Counted from the first letter of the stretch, positions 42,023 to 52,127 are shown. The stretch: 64,000 bases of DNA from Sediminitomix flava (GCF_003149185.1 NZ_QGDO01000001.1:62001-126000); one strand, 5' to 3'. Numbers and translations: made by a program. The notes: generated by a model not told the origin, from the sequence alone.

Positions 42023-44269
42023 ATGGACAACAACATTAAAAGGATTGCAGTAGAGCTTAGCGCAGGACTAGGCCAAGTGGAAGCTACTGTAAAGTTATTA
42101 GATGAAGGAGCTACCGTTCCTTTTATTTCTCGTTACCGTAAAGAAGTAACAGGTTCTCTAGACGAAGTTGCAATTTCTCAAATCAGAGATCGTATTGAGC
42201 AACTACGTGAAATGGATAAGCGTAGAGAAACAATTTTGCGTACCATCGATGAGCAAGGCAAATTGACTGATGAGCTTAAGAAAAAAATCGATGCAGCAGA
42301 AACAATGGCTGAGTTGGAAGATTTATACCTTCCTTACAAACCAAAACGTCGTACAAAAGCACAAGTAGCTAGAGAAAAAGGCTTAGAACCTTTAGCTGAT
42401 ATCATTTTTGATGAGCAAAATATTGATGTAGAAGCTGAAGCTGCCAAATTTATTGATGCTGAAAAAGGTGTAGAAGATATCGAACAAGCTATGGCTGGTG
42501 CAAGAGATATCATCGCTGAAAAAATAAACGAAGACCAAGAGTCTCGTCAAGAGATTCGTGAGCTATTCGAAAAACAAGGTGTTTTCACTGCAAAAGTGAT
42601 TCCTGGTAAAGAAGAAGAAGGTCAGAAATACAAAGACTACTTTGAATGGAGTGAAGGTGTTGAAAATGCACCATCTCACAGGGTACTAGCCATGAGAAGG
42701 GCTGAGAAAGAAATGATCATTTCTTTGAACTGTTCTCCTGAAGAAGGTGATGCACTTTTCAAATTAGAAGACAGATTTGTTCATGGTTCAGATCAAGTAA
42801 GACTTGCCGTTCGTGATGCATACAAACGTCTGATGAAACCATCAATGGAAACAGAGGTTCGTCTTTCTTCTAAAAAAAGAGCAGATGAAGAGGCAATTAA
42901 TGTATTTGCTGAAAACCTTCGTCAGTTGCTATTAGCTGCTCCACTTGGGCAAAAATCAGTTTTAGCCATTGACCCAGGATTCCGTACAGGTTGTAAAGTG
43001 GTATGTTTGGACAAACAAGGAAAACTACTTTATAACACGGCAATATTCCCTAACGAACCTCAAAAGCAAACAGCAAAAGCAGGAGCTGAAGTTGCATACT
43101 TATGCGATAAATATAATATAGAAGCAATTGCGATTGGTAATGGTACGGCTAGCCGTGAAACAGAAGCTTTCGTAAAAAGCTTAGGTTTACCTTCTAAAAT
43201 CCAAGTGATTGTAGTAAATGAAAGTGGTGCGTCTGTTTATTCTGCTTCTGAAGTAGCAAGAAACGAATTCCCAGATCATGATGTAACTGTTCGTGGAGCT
43301 GTTTCTATTGGTCGTCGTTTGACTGACCCTCTTGCTGAATTGGTAAAAATTGATCCTAAATCTATTGGTGTGGGACAATACCAACATGATGTTGACCAAA
43401 CTTCATTGAAAAAAGGATTGGATGATGTCGTAATCAGTTGTGTGAATGCCGTAGGTGTAGAGGTAAATACAGCAAGTAAAGAACTTCTGACTTACGTTTC
43501 TGGACTTGGAGCGACCATTGCGGGTAATATCGTAAATTACAGAAACGAAAACGGTCCTTTCAAAACAAGAGCTGAACTTAAAAAAGTACCTCGTTTAGGA
43601 CCAAAAGCGTTTGAGCAAGCTGCAGGTTTCTTGAGAATTCAAGACGCTAAAAACCCACTAGACAAAAGTGCAGTTCACCCAGAAAGCTATGACATTGTAG
43701 CTAAAATGGCTGCAGATCTAGGCTGTTCGGTTGATGATTTGATGAAGAACGATGAGAAACGCGGTCAAATCAAATTGCAAAACTACGTTACTGATACAGT
43801 AGGCCTTCCAACACTTACAGATATTGTAAACGAATTAGCAAAACCAGGTCGTGACCCTCGTGAGCAATTTGAAGCATTCTCTTTTGCGGAAGGAATTGAG
43901 CATCCTGAAGACTTGAAAATCGGAATGACGCTTCCAGGTATTGTGACTAACATTACAAACTTTGGCGCTTTCGTGGATGTTGGAGTTCACCAAGATGGTT
44001 TAGTTCATATTTCTGAGCTTTCAGACTCATTTGTAGATGACCCTAACAAAGTGGTTAAAGTTCATCAGAAAGTTGAGGTTAGAGTACTTGAAGTTGACCT
44101 AAACAGAAACAGGATTGCACTTTCAATGAAATCTGAAGGAAGCGGACCTGCAAGAAGTAAAAAACAAAAACGACAAGATCGACAGGAGCGACAAGAAGCT
44201 AGAGAAGAAAATACAGACAATCTTTCAATGGAAGAAAAGCTGAAAATGCTTCAATCTCGCTTCAAGTAA
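42023..44269 (+). CDS. tex: Tex family RNA-binding protein
   Basis: A 748-residue cytoplasmic protein of the Tex/Spt6-core family, thought to act in transcription and RNA processing. Domains in order: N-terminal helical Tex region (VPFISRYRKEVTGSLDEVAISQIRDR), YqgF/RuvX-like domain (about 312-440, VLAIDPGFRTGCKVVCLDKQGKLL), tandem helix-hairpin-helix (about 480-560, LLTYVSGLGATIAGNIVNYR), and S1 domain (about 633-705, GMTLPGIVTNITNFGAFVDVGVHQDGLVHISEL). The C-terminus is a charged tail. Length is normal. Followed by a strong terminator. Confidence 0.95.
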   Translation: MDNNIKRIAVELSAGLGQVEATVKLLDEGATVPFISRYRKEVTGSLDEVAISQIRDRIEQLREMDKRRETILRTIDEQGKLTDELKKKIDAAETMAELEDLYLPYKPKRRTKAQVAREKGLEPLADIIFDEQNIDVEAEAAKFIDAEKGVEDIEQAMAGARDIIAEKINEDQESRQEIRELFEKQGVFTAKVIPGKEEEGQKYKDYFEWSEGVENAPSHRVLAMRRAEKEMIISLNCSPEEGDALFKLEDRFVHGSDQVRLAVRDAYKRLMKPSMETEVRLSSKKRADEEAINVFAENLRQLLLAAPLGQKSVLAIDPGFRTGCKVVCLDKQGKLLYNTAIFPNEPQKQTAKAGAEVAYLCDKYNIEAIAIGNGTASRETEAFVKSLGLPSKIQVIVVNESGASVYSASEVARNEFPDHDVTVRGAVSIGRRLTDPLAELVKIDPKSIGVGQYQHDVDQTSLKKGLDDVVISCVNAVGVEVNTASKELLTYVSGLGATIAGNIVNYRNENGPFKTRAELKKVPRLGPKAFEQAAGFLRIQDAKNPLDKSAVHPESYDIVAKMAADLGCSVDDLMKNDEKRGQIKLQNYVTDTVGLPTLTDIVNELAKPGRDPREQFEAFSFAEGIEHPEDLKIGMTLPGIVTNITNFGAFVDVGVHQDGLVHISELSDSFVDDPNKVVKVHQKVEVRVLEVDLNRNRIALSMKSEGSGPARSKKQKRQDRQERQEAREENTDNLSMEEKLKMLQSRFK

Positions 44270-44277
44270 AACGATAT

Positions 44278-44313
44278 AAACCGTTTCTTTTCACTAAGAA
44301 ACGGTTTTTTTAT
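44278..44313 (+). terminator. tex terminator
   Basis: A perfect 12-bp stem (44278-44289 with 44296-44307), a 6-base loop and a T-run. Confidence 0.92.
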
Positions 44314-44392
44314 TTTTTGCCTTTGAAACCATTATCTTTTAAACTAGATTTCGAGTTAATTGAAAACAGATTTCCATCAATAATTACGAAGT

Positions 44393-45214
44393 ATGGAGGA
44401 TATACTAAACAAAGTAAACGAAGCGGTTAACTATATTCAAGCAATAGATAATAGCACCCCAGAAGTAGGTATCATTTTAGGAACAGGATTAGGGGGATTG
44501 GTTAATCACATTGACATTGAACACTCAATCGATTATGCCAATATACCGCATTTCCCAACTTCGACGGTAGAGACTCATTCTGGGAAATTAATTCTAGGTA
44601 CTCTCAGTGGAAAAAAAGTCATTGTGATGCAAGGACGATTCCATTATTATGAAGGCTATTCTATGAAAGAAGTAACTTTCCCTGTAAGAGTAATGAAGTT
44701 TTTAGGTATTCAGAACCTATTTATTTCCAATGCTGCAGGTGGAATGAACAAATCTTTCCAAAAAAGTGACCTAATGGTGATTGAAGATCATATCAACCTT
44801 TGTTATGAAAATCCACTTACAGGTAGAAATATCAACGAATTTGGAGATCGTTTTCCAGATATGTTTGAGCCTTATTCAAAGTCATTCATTGAACTCGCTC
44901 ATAAAGTGGCGAAAGACAATGAGATTGATCTGAAAGAAGGTGTTTATGTTTCAGTTCCTGGGCCAAATCTTGAAACCAGAGCGGAGTACAGATTTTTGAG
45001 TATGATCGGGGCTGATGCTGTTGGAATGTCTACGGTACCAGAAGTTATTGTGGCTGTACAAATGGGATTACCTGTTTTAGCTGTCTCTGTAATTACCGAT
45101 TTATGTTACGAAGGTGCTCTGCATAAAGTTAATATTCAGGATATTATTCAAGCTGCGGCAAAAGCGGAACCAAATTTGATTCAACTTTTTAGAGAAATTC
45201 TTTCTCAGATATAA
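44393..45214 (+). CDS. punA: Purine-nucleoside phosphorylase (PunA-type)
   Basis: A 273-residue phosphorylase of the trimeric NP-II/PunA group that splits inosine and guanosine to base and ribose-1-phosphate. Motifs: [16 protein letters not shown] phosphate loop, [29 protein letters not shown] and [28 protein letters not shown]. Length is normal. Together with upp it gives nucleobase salvage. Confidence 0.92.
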   Translation: MEDILNKVNEAVNYIQAIDNSTPEVGIILGTGLGGLVNHIDIEHSIDYANIPHFPTSTVETHSGKLILGTLSGKKVIVMQGRFHYYEGYSMKEVTFPVRVMKFLGIQNLFISNAAGGMNKSFQKSDLMVIEDHINLCYENPLTGRNINEFGDRFPDMFEPYSKSFIELAHKVAKDNEIDLKEGVYVSVPGPNLETRAEYRFLSMIGADAVGMSTVPEVIVAVQMGLPVLAVSVITDLCYEGALHKVNIQDIIQAAAKAEPNLIQLFREILSQI

Positions 45215-45439
45215 TTATTTTACAAAAATAAATAACACATAGAAGTCTCATTATCACCTTATAAACGAAAAAAGGTTCACAGAATATCACATTTTAACAA
45301 AACCATTTCACTATTAGCGTGTTAGTATGTTTATGCAAATGTGAATAATTACAAATTTTGTGTATTGAGTTATCCACTGACTTAATTTTTTAAAAAAAGT
45401 TTGAGGTGTTTTTGAAACTAAAAAAAACCGATATTGGCA

Positions 45440-46348
45440 ATGCATCAACCTAATTCTCTTCTCGTAACTCTCGATTTAAGTCCGATGGATGAGTCTTTGA
45501 TCAGATACGCATTTTCTGTAGCTGATGGACTAATGGATATTGAACGTATTGTGCTTATACATGTAGGAAAAAACCTAGATAAGATGGTTCCTCATGAAAA
45601 TGGTCACATTACTAAAAAAGAATCGATACATAAAAAAATAGAGGATTTACTCTATAAAACCGTTACAAGAGAAATCACGGAACAAGTAGGAATAGAAGTA
45701 GTAGCAGGAGAACCATTACAGGAAATCTTGAGGATTAGCCGTGAAATGGACATTGATGGTATTCTTGTAGGTAAGAAAAATATCAGCGATGGTTCAGGAT
45801 TATTAGCTCGAAGAATCACTAGAAAAGCACTCTGTACAGTATTGGCTGTAACAGAAAAACTTCCAGTGAGCCCTAAAAAAATACTTGTACCACTAGATTT
45901 CTCAAAAACTTCAGAAATTGCGATGAGCCGTGCAATGGCTTATGCTCAACGCACAGGTTCTGAAATACTTTGTTTGAATGTGGTCAGTTTACCGCAAGGA
46001 TTCTATGCTTCAGGAAAATCTGAAGAAGAGTTTGGCGCGATAATGAAACAAAACTGCATCAAAAAATATAAGCAGTTTATCCATAAATTTGAATCTGAAG
46101 ATGTAAAAATATCGAGCAGATTCCAATTTGATCCGAATAACTCTGTGGCTAAAATCATCAACAATATTGCTTTGGTTGAAGATATTGATGTCATCGTTAT
46201 TGGATCGAAAGGTCGTACTGATTTAGCTGCTACATTCTTAGGTAGTGTTACTGAAAAAGTACTCCTTCACAATATGAGTATTCCAACTTTAGTTGTAAAA
46301 GAAAAATCAAAGAACTTGAGTTTATTCGGTGCTTTGATGAACATATAA
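45440..46348 (+). CDS. Universal stress protein, tandem Usp domains, ATP-binding type
   Basis: A 302-residue protein with two UspA domains. The second keeps the ATP-binding signature in full (VIGSKGRTDLAATFLGSVTE: G-x2-G-x9-G-S), the first is degenerate (LVGKKNISDGSG). I chose ATG 45440; the frame can be extended to a TTG two codons earlier. The linker motif QGFYASGKSEEEFGAIMK is shared with the Usp at 30347. About 225 bp of AT-rich DNA lies upstream with no other feature. Followed by a terminator. Confidence 0.87.
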   Translation: MHQPNSLLVTLDLSPMDESLIRYAFSVADGLMDIERIVLIHVGKNLDKMVPHENGHITKKESIHKKIEDLLYKTVTREITEQVGIEVVAGEPLQEILRISREMDIDGILVGKKNISDGSGLLARRITRKALCTVLAVTEKLPVSPKKILVPLDFSKTSEIAMSRAMAYAQRTGSEILCLNVVSLPQGFYASGKSEEEFGAIMKQNCIKKYKQFIHKFESEDVKISSRFQFDPNNSVAKIINNIALVEDIDVIVIGSKGRTDLAATFLGSVTEKVLLHNMSIPTLVVKEKSKNLSLFGALMNI

Positions 46349-46384
46349 GATAATGACAAACGCAAATACTTTTCATAACTCACA

Positions 46385-46420
46385 AACCCTCAGACTTCTA
46401 GTTTGAGGGTTCTTTATTTT
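46385..46420 (+). terminator. Terminator of the second Usp gene
   Basis: An 11-bp stem with one G-U pair (46385-46395 with 46401-46411), a TTCTA loop and a CTTTATTTT tail. Confidence 0.85.
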
Positions 46421-46437
46421 CCAAGCACTTACCTTCT

Positions 46438-47226
46438 TCAATTTTCAAGACCTAAATACACATTGCTTACTTCTTGAATAAACTCTTGCAATATATAATG
46501 TTCAGCTTCAGCTAAAGTGAGATACGCCCCTTTCCAATTCTCTTCTATTTTCCACGCTCCTACTTTCAAAGGCTTATAAAAGGTATAGTCTAAGTCATAA
46601 TCATTCAGACCATAAGCTGAATAATAAAAGTAAGATTCTTCAAACAGAGAATCTTTCATAGCTAAACCAAAACCTAGACCTATATTTTTATTTGGAGTCA
46701 CATATATTCCTGTATCAAAATGATGCGGCCAAATTCTGATTTCTCCATTAGTCTGTAAATGATTTAGCAACAACATACATGCTTCATTTGCCATTGCTCG
46801 ATTCTTAGTCCATTCTAATTTTTCTTTCTCAGATAAAGCTGGAAATACATTATTCTTAAAAGGATATGCTGTGATTTGAAAATGTAATCCTTTGATATAG
46901 TCCTCTGATTTTAGCCCTAAATCAGCTATAAAAGATTGAAGAATCCGCTCAATCTCCATTTGAGTTTTACCTTCAATAGATACCCTAATCAAAATATTCC
47001 ACTTATCATCTATGAGCTGAAAATCAAAAGCTAGTAAGTTCAAAACCATCATCACTCTACCTTTTTTGCTTTCTACCCACCTTCCAAATAAACGCATTCC
47101 TATAGAATCAAAAGCTAGATTTGTATGGCTATCATCACTTTTCTTTGGAACATAACTACGGTTGAACTTCGCGATGCTTTGAGACAGTTGGTGAATATAT
47201 TCATCGGTTTTATTGTACTCCTGCAT
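46438..47226 (-). CDS. DUF5996-like protein of unknown function
   Basis: A 262-residue cytoplasmic protein. The block IRIWPHHFDTGIYVTPNKNIGLGFGLAMKDSLFEESYFYYSAYG resembles the conserved core of DUF5996 proteins (WPHHFD plus a later EPYFY-type motif), in which the His residues may bind a metal. N-terminal half (VMMVLNLLAFDFQLIDDKWNILIRVSIEGKTQMEIERILQSF) is beta-alpha. Its start overlaps the end of the Rieske-glutamate synthase gene by 17 bp, so the two are translationally coupled and probably act in one process. Confidence 0.65.
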   Translation of the reverse strand: MQEYNKTDEYIHQLSQSIAKFNRSYVPKKSDDSHTNLAFDSIGMRLFGRWVESKKGRVMMVLNLLAFDFQLIDDKWNILIRVSIEGKTQMEIERILQSFIADLGLKSEDYIKGLHFQITAYPFKNNVFPALSEKEKLEWTKNRAMANEACMLLLNHLQTNGEIRIWPHHFDTGIYVTPNKNIGLGFGLAMKDSLFEESYFYYSAYGLNDYDLDYTFYKPLKVGAWKIEENWKGAYLTLAEAEHYILQEFIQEVSNVYLGLEN

Positions 47227-48817
47227 ACTTTATCCCTGTTAACAAATGAGTTTGATAATCAAGAGTAGAAAGGTCACTAAAGTTAAACTGATTGAATGAA
47301 TGATGACCACAACTTCTCGCAACAACTTTCATTAACTCTGAAGAAGCATTAAAGAAATTAGCTAATTGCTGAGCTGACTTTTCAATGATTAATCTACTTC
47401 TAAGATTTTCTTTTTGAGTGGCAATCCCAACAGGACAATTATTTGTTCCACATGCTCGCATTCCCAAACAACCAATGGCTTGTAAGGCGGCATTAGAAAC
47501 TGCAATCGCATCTGCCCCCAACATCATTGCTTTAGCGAAATCTTCAGGAACTCTTAATCCTCCTGTGATAATTAAGGTTATATCTTTCCGACCTAATTTA
47601 TCTAGATGTCTTCTCGCTCTTGCAAGTGCAGGAATTGTTGGTACATTTATATTATCTCGTAGAATGGTGGGTGCTGATCCTGTCCCCCCTCCTCTTCCAT
47701 CCAAAATAATGTAGTCTACCCCGACTTTAAGAGCAAAATCTATATCATCTTCGATCCTACTTGCAGCTATTTTAAACCCCACAGGAATCCCTCCTGTTTG
47801 GCTACGTACTTCTTCAGCGAAAGCTTTAAAGTCTTCAGCTGTTTTTAAATCTGGAAAAGCAGCTGGAGAAATAGCTGTTTCACCTTCTTTAAGACCTCTC
47901 ACTTCTGCTATTTCTTTAGAGACTTTATTTCCTGGTAAATGTCCACCTGTTCCCGTTTTTGCACCTTGCCCTCCTTTGAAATGAAATGCTTGTGCTTTTT
48001 TCACTTTATCCCATGAAAAACCAAACTTGGCAGAAGCCAATTCATAGAAATACCTTGAATTATTTGCTTGTTCATCAGGCAACATACCTCCTTCCCCACT
48101 ACAAATCCCTGTTCCTGCCATCTCGGCTCCTTTTGACAGTGCAACTTTAGCTTCTTGAGAAAGAGCTCCAAAACTCATATCAGAAACAAAAAAGGGAAGG
48201 TCCAACTTCAAAGGTTTTTTCGCATTAGCTCCAATGACTACTGAAGTTTCTACAGATTCTTCATCCAATAATGGTCTACGAGATAACTGAGCTGGAAGAA
48301 ACTGAATATTTTCCCACTTGGGCAAAAGGTTACGATCTACCCCCATACTTGCTGATGGCCCATGATGACCAAAATTTGATAAACCATTTTTAGCCAATTC
48401 CTTTATATAAGCAGTATAAGGTTCCGTATTCTCTGGATGAGTATCCATATAAAGTCCTTGATACTCTTCACGATTAAATGGTTGAGGGTGTTTTTCAGCA
48501 AATGCTAATATTTCGGAGCGATCGACACATACAAATCCTTCATTTTTATGCGTAGTAAACTTATGAAGCGCTTCTTTATTATTGTATGCACTCACTCCAG
48601 TATCTAATCTATAATCCCAATTATGAACTCCACAAATTAAGTTTTCGCCATCTACAAAGCCATCAGACATCAATGCACCTCTATGTAAACATCTGCCATA
48701 TAAAACTGAAATCTGATCATCAAATTTGATAACCACTAAATCAATTTCTTCAGCAAGAGCATAAGTAGGTTTTCTATCTTCTAATCGTTTTTCTTCAATG
48801 AGTTTTATCAGGTCCAT
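47210..48817 (-). CDS. Rieske-glutamate synthase fusion protein
   Basis: A 535-residue protein. Residues about 18-100 are a Rieske [2Fe-2S] domain with Cys43-x-His45 (GRCLHRG) and Cys62-x2-His65 (CGVHNWDY). Residues about 150-520 are the FMN-binding central domain of glutamate synthase (ISPAAFPDLKTAEDFKAFAEEV, YIILDGRGGGTGSAP, GADAIAVSNAALQAIGC). A Cys-x5-Cys-x4-Cys [3Fe-4S] motif (CLGMRACGTNNCPVGIATQ) is also kept. No glutaminase domain is present, so ordinary glutamate synthesis from glutamine is unlikely. Electrons may pass through the Rieske cluster to or from FMN. The GltS-related proteins of this kind have no firm function that I know. Confidence 0.88.
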   Translation of the reverse strand: MDLIKLIEEKRLEDRKPTYALAEEIDLVVIKFDDQISVLYGRCLHRGALMSDGFVDGENLICGVHNWDYRLDTGVSAYNNKEALHKFTTHKNEGFVCVDRSEILAFAEKHPQPFNREEYQGLYMDTHPENTEPYTAYIKELAKNGLSNFGHHGPSASMGVDRNLLPKWENIQFLPAQLSRRPLLDEESVETSVVIGANAKKPLKLDLPFFVSDMSFGALSQEAKVALSKGAEMAGTGICSGEGGMLPDEQANNSRYFYELASAKFGFSWDKVKKAQAFHFKGGQGAKTGTGGHLPGNKVSKEIAEVRGLKEGETAISPAAFPDLKTAEDFKAFAEEVRSQTGGIPVGFKIAASRIEDDIDFALKVGVDYIILDGRGGGTGSAPTILRDNINVPTIPALARARRHLDKLGRKDITLIITGGLRVPEDFAKAMMLGADAIAVSNAALQAIGCLGMRACGTNNCPVGIATQKENLRSRLIIEKSAQQLANFFNASSELMKVVARSCGHHSFNQFNFSDLSTLDYQTHLLTGIKYAGVQ

Positions 48818-49155
48818 CGTAATTGTAATTGGGTATCAAAACAGGTGTAAATAATCTAGTATTCAACTTACTTAGAAGTTTAAAAAGTTATCAGATTTTA
48901 TCTTAGAAAAAAGTACACCCAATCTTGACTAAGAAACTAAAATTCAAATTCGTGAAGTTAAATGAGCTTTTCTCTAAGTTATTTACATTCACTTATTATG
49001 AATCAAATATTTTATAACCCTATGCTATCCTATCACACTTGAGACTATAATTCATAGAAAAGAAATAATACTTTTCTACCTCTGAAGTGGATAAATCTTA
49101 TATTTGTTCTTATTGATTAATTTTTTTTGGATTCAGATCACAATCAATAGCCATT
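48818..49155. other. Divergent intergenic region, Rieske-GltS and GH3 genes
   Basis: About 340 bp without a gene. The only feature I can name is the promoter-like TATATTTG at 49099-49106. Confidence 0.45.
49099..49106 (+). promoter_or_regulatory. Putative promoter -7 element TATATTTG
   Basis: Fits TAnnTTTG, 49 bp upstream of the GH3 start codon; TTTC is found at roughly the -33 position. Confidence 0.45.
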
Positions 49156-50664
49156 ATGGGATTGAAATCTATATTAAGTAAGCCCCTTGCTAAATACACT
49201 GTTAAACAACAGAATAAATGGGCTAAGCAGCCAGTTAAGGCTCAGGATGATGTTTTTAAGTCTTTGATTTCGGGTGCTGAACATACCGCTTTCGGTAAAG
49301 ATCACAACTTCAATGAGATCAAAAATTATGAAGACTTCAAAAAGCATGTCCCTATTCGTGATTATGAAGATTTAAGACCTTATATAGATCGAATTATTGC
49401 GGGAGAAAGTGATGTTTTGTGGAAAGGAAAACCGACTTATTTGGCAAAAACATCTGGTACTACTTCAGGGATGAAATACATTCCTATTACCAAAGACTCT
49501 ATCCCTAATCATATTAATTCTGCAAAAAACGCAATGTTGAATTACATTGCAGAAACAGGAAATGCTGAATTTTTAGATCATAAAATGATTTTCCTTTCGG
49601 GAAGTCCTGTACTTGATAAAGTTGGAGGAATACTTACAGGTAGACTTTCGGGTATTTCAAATCATATGGTTCCTTCTTACCTCAAAAAGAACCAAGTACC
49701 TACTTACGAAACAAACTGCATCGAGGATTGGGAAGATAAACTAGACAATATCGTTAGAGAAACTTTCGATGAATCAATGTCATTTATCTCTGGTATTCCA
49801 CCATGGGTTCAGATGTATTTTGACCAATTGGAAGAAAAATCTGGTAAGAAAATAGCTGACCTATTCCCTAACTTCTCTCTGTTCATGTATGGTGGAGTAA
49901 ATTTCGCGCCTTATAGAGAAAAGTTATTTGACTCAATCGGTAAAAAAGTTGATTCTATTGAGACTTACCCAGCTTCTGAAGGTTTCATTGCGTTCCAAGA
50001 TTCTCAAAAAGAAGACGGACTTCTAATACAATTAAATTCTGGTATTTTCTTTGAATTCGTACCTGTAGAAGAATACGGTTCTGATAACCCGACTCGTCTG
50101 AGTATTAAAGATGTTGAACTGGGCAAAAACTACGCTCTAATTCTTAATTCAAATGCAGGACTTTGGGGGTATTCAATTGGCGATACGGTCAAATTTGTTT
50201 CAAAAGACCCTTACCGATTAGTTGTAAGTGGACGAATCAAACATTACATCTCTGCATTTGGAGAGCACGTAATTGGAGAGGAAGTTGAGAAAGCAATGAA
50301 TCATGCTTTGAGCGTTTGTCCTGAAGTAAAAATCACTGAATTTTCTGTAGCACCTCAAGTAAACCCAACTGAAGGTTTACCTTATCACGAGTGGCTTGTT
50401 TCGTTTGAACAACTCCCAAATGACTTGGATAAGTTTGGGAAAGCTATTGATGAAAAATTGAGTGAGTTGAACGGGTATTACAAAGATTTGATTGTAGGTT
50501 CGATCACTCGAAACGCTGTAATCACGCCGCTTCAAAAAGACGCATTCCAACAATATATGAAATCTATTGGCAAGCTTGGAGGACAAAACAAGGTTCCTCG
50601 TCTGGCTAACAATAGAGATATTGCGGATAAAATTTTGGAGTGGAAATTAGAAGAGACTAAATAA
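49156..50664 (+). CDS. GH3 family acyl-adenylate synthetase-like protein
   Basis: A 502-residue cytoplasmic protein of the GH3 family, ANL-type adenylating enzymes best known from plant auxin-amino acid conjugation but common in Bacteroidota. Motifs: ATP/AMP loop KTSGTTSGMKYIPIT (about 95-109), YPASEGFIAFQ (second motif), YSIGDTVKFVSKDPYRLVVSGRIKHYISAFGEHVIGEEVEKAM (hinge and C-terminal domain). Bacterial substrates are unknown to me. Single gene with its own promoter-like element and terminator. Confidence 0.88.
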   Translation: MGLKSILSKPLAKYTVKQQNKWAKQPVKAQDDVFKSLISGAEHTAFGKDHNFNEIKNYEDFKKHVPIRDYEDLRPYIDRIIAGESDVLWKGKPTYLAKTSGTTSGMKYIPITKDSIPNHINSAKNAMLNYIAETGNAEFLDHKMIFLSGSPVLDKVGGILTGRLSGISNHMVPSYLKKNQVPTYETNCIEDWEDKLDNIVRETFDESMSFISGIPPWVQMYFDQLEEKSGKKIADLFPNFSLFMYGGVNFAPYREKLFDSIGKKVDSIETYPASEGFIAFQDSQKEDGLLIQLNSGIFFEFVPVEEYGSDNPTRLSIKDVELGKNYALILNSNAGLWGYSIGDTVKFVSKDPYRLVVSGRIKHYISAFGEHVIGEEVEKAMNHALSVCPEVKITEFSVAPQVNPTEGLPYHEWLVSFEQLPNDLDKFGKAIDEKLSELNGYYKDLIVGSITRNAVITPLQKDAFQQYMKSIGKLGGQNKVPRLANNRDIADKILEWKLEETK

Positions 50665-51074
50665 AAAAATGAATACACAAGGGAGGTTTTTTAACCTCCC
50701 ATTGTGATTCTTTCAACCAGCTATGAAAAGAAATATTTAATGCAAAGCTTTAAATATTTACTAATATCAATACAAATATAGCAATTGTTAACGAACGCCA
50801 AACTTGCCCTTTTTATTTTTTCAGAAAAAGTTCTTTCAAAGTCAATTTTCTTCTTAGCTTCTCAAAAAGTATTGAAATATAAACACTTACCCACACACCA
50901 AATTGAAAGTTTTAGCGAATTCTTACGCTCAGAACAGCTACTTTCTCTCACTAAAAAGCTCAAACAGTATTTGAATTGAAAAAAGAAATGATAAACTATA
51001 CAATTCATTACTAAGGCAATATTCGGTACTTTTATTACTCAACTTGAATCTGAAAATCATACGAATTCATTTTT
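50665..51074. other. Intergenic region after the GH3 gene
   Basis: Contains the GH3 terminator (50676-50706) and then about 370 bp in which the only open frame is a 64-codon TTG-initiated one that I do not accept. No repeat or RNA recognised. Confidence 0.5.
50676..50706 (+). terminator. GH3 gene terminator
   Basis: An 8-bp stem GGGAGGTT/AACCTCCC with a TTTT loop, extended by CACAA/TTGTG beyond a one-base bulge. Confidence 0.75.
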
Positions 51075-52127
51075 ATGAAGTCAATTCTAAGATATGCTTT
51101 ACCTATTTTACTTTTAGCCTTTATCATTTGGGATAAATTATTTCCTGATTTAAACGAGTTTGGAATTGCATTAAATTATATCATGCCATTTCTGAGCTTT
51201 TCCTTACTACCCTATATATTTTACTTTGTCCTTAAAAGAAAGTGGAAAACTGTCTTCCTAGCTCTTCTTACCGTTATTTTATCTATTCCCTTCTTGCAAG
51301 GCGTATTTTCTTGGACTTTATTTTCTGAGAATAATCCAGATTTCATCAAAGTCTTGAGTTATAATACGAGAGTGTTTAATATCTATAAACACCTGAGCGG
51401 AAATGAAGATGAAAATATCAAGGGTGCACTTTCCTTTGGGATTGAACATCCTGCTCAGATTAAGTGTTTTCAAGAATATTTTAATGCTAAAGATGCCGAA
51501 AGAGAATATTTAAGAATCACAAAAGCCTTTGAGGATAGTTCCTATTTTTCACATACACATGCCTTTTTGAAAAATCATGTCGATCATGAATTTGGTTTGG
51601 CTATCTTCTCAAAATTTGAGATTGTTGATCGGGGAATTGTTCCTATCAGTAGTTCGAGACAAACCAATGGAGCTATTTATGCTGATATAAAAATTAGAGA
51701 CAATAAAGTTAGAGTTTATAATATTCACCTTGAGTCTCTCGGAGAAAAATTCCCTTCGAAGCTTTTGGAACCTAAAGTGTTTATTGCTTTCTGGCAAAGC
51801 TTCACCGATCGATACCAAAAGAGAGTCATTCAAATACAGGAAATTGTCGATCATGTTCAGAATAGTCCTTACCCTGTAATTCTCTGTGGAGATTTAAACG
51901 ATGTACCTCACGCCTACAGTGGACGTTTATTAAATCAAAACTTATCCTCTTCATTTGAAAAAAAAGGACAAGGTTTTGGCTTTACATTGAATAAAGATAA
52001 TCTCCTATTTTTCAGAATCGATCAACAGTTTTTTAGTGAAGGGCTTAAAATTCATGACTTCAAAACACTAAATCATATAAAATGGTCAGACCATTTTCCA
52101 ATAGAAGCTGAATATTCCTTTAAATAA
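51075..52127 (+). CDS. Membrane-anchored endonuclease/exonuclease/phosphatase family protein
   Basis: A 350-residue protein. Three hydrophobic helices in the first about 90 residues (RYALPILLLAFIIWDKLF, FLSFSLLPYIFYFVL, TVFLALLTVILSIPFL) anchor it in the inner membrane. The rest is an EEP domain: VLSYNTRVFNIY, CFQEY, VYNIHLES, ILCGDLNDVP and the terminal WSDHFPI, giving the metal-binding Asn/Glu/Asp/His set. Typical activities are phosphodiester or phosphomonoester hydrolysis. The secreted protein gene at 52192 follows after 64 bp. Confidence 0.87.
   Translation: MKSILRYALPILLLAFIIWDKLFPDLNEFGIALNYIMPFLSFSLLPYIFYFVLKRKWKTVFLALLTVILSIPFLQGVFSWTLFSENNPDFIKVLSYNTRVFNIYKHLSGNEDENIKGALSFGIEHPAQIKCFQEYFNAKDAEREYLRITKAFEDSSYFSHTHAFLKNHVDHEFGLAIFSKFEIVDRGIVPISSSRQTNGAIYADIKIRDNKVRVYNIHLESLGEKFPSKLLEPKVFIAFWQSFTDRYQKRVIQIQEIVDHVQNSPYPVILCGDLNDVPHAYSGRLLNQNLSSSFEKKGQGFGFTLNKDNLLFFRIDQQFFSEGLKIHDFKTLNHIKWSDHFPIEAEYSFK

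Noticed and set aside
41839-42036. 65-codon minus-strand frame overlapping the tex start
   Set aside because: It overlaps the first codons of tex on the other strand, fills a promoter region and resembles no protein family.
50785-50979. 64-codon plus-strand frame
   Set aside because: Only a TTG start is available, with no ribosome-binding tract and no recognisable product; a real small gene cannot be excluded but is not supported.
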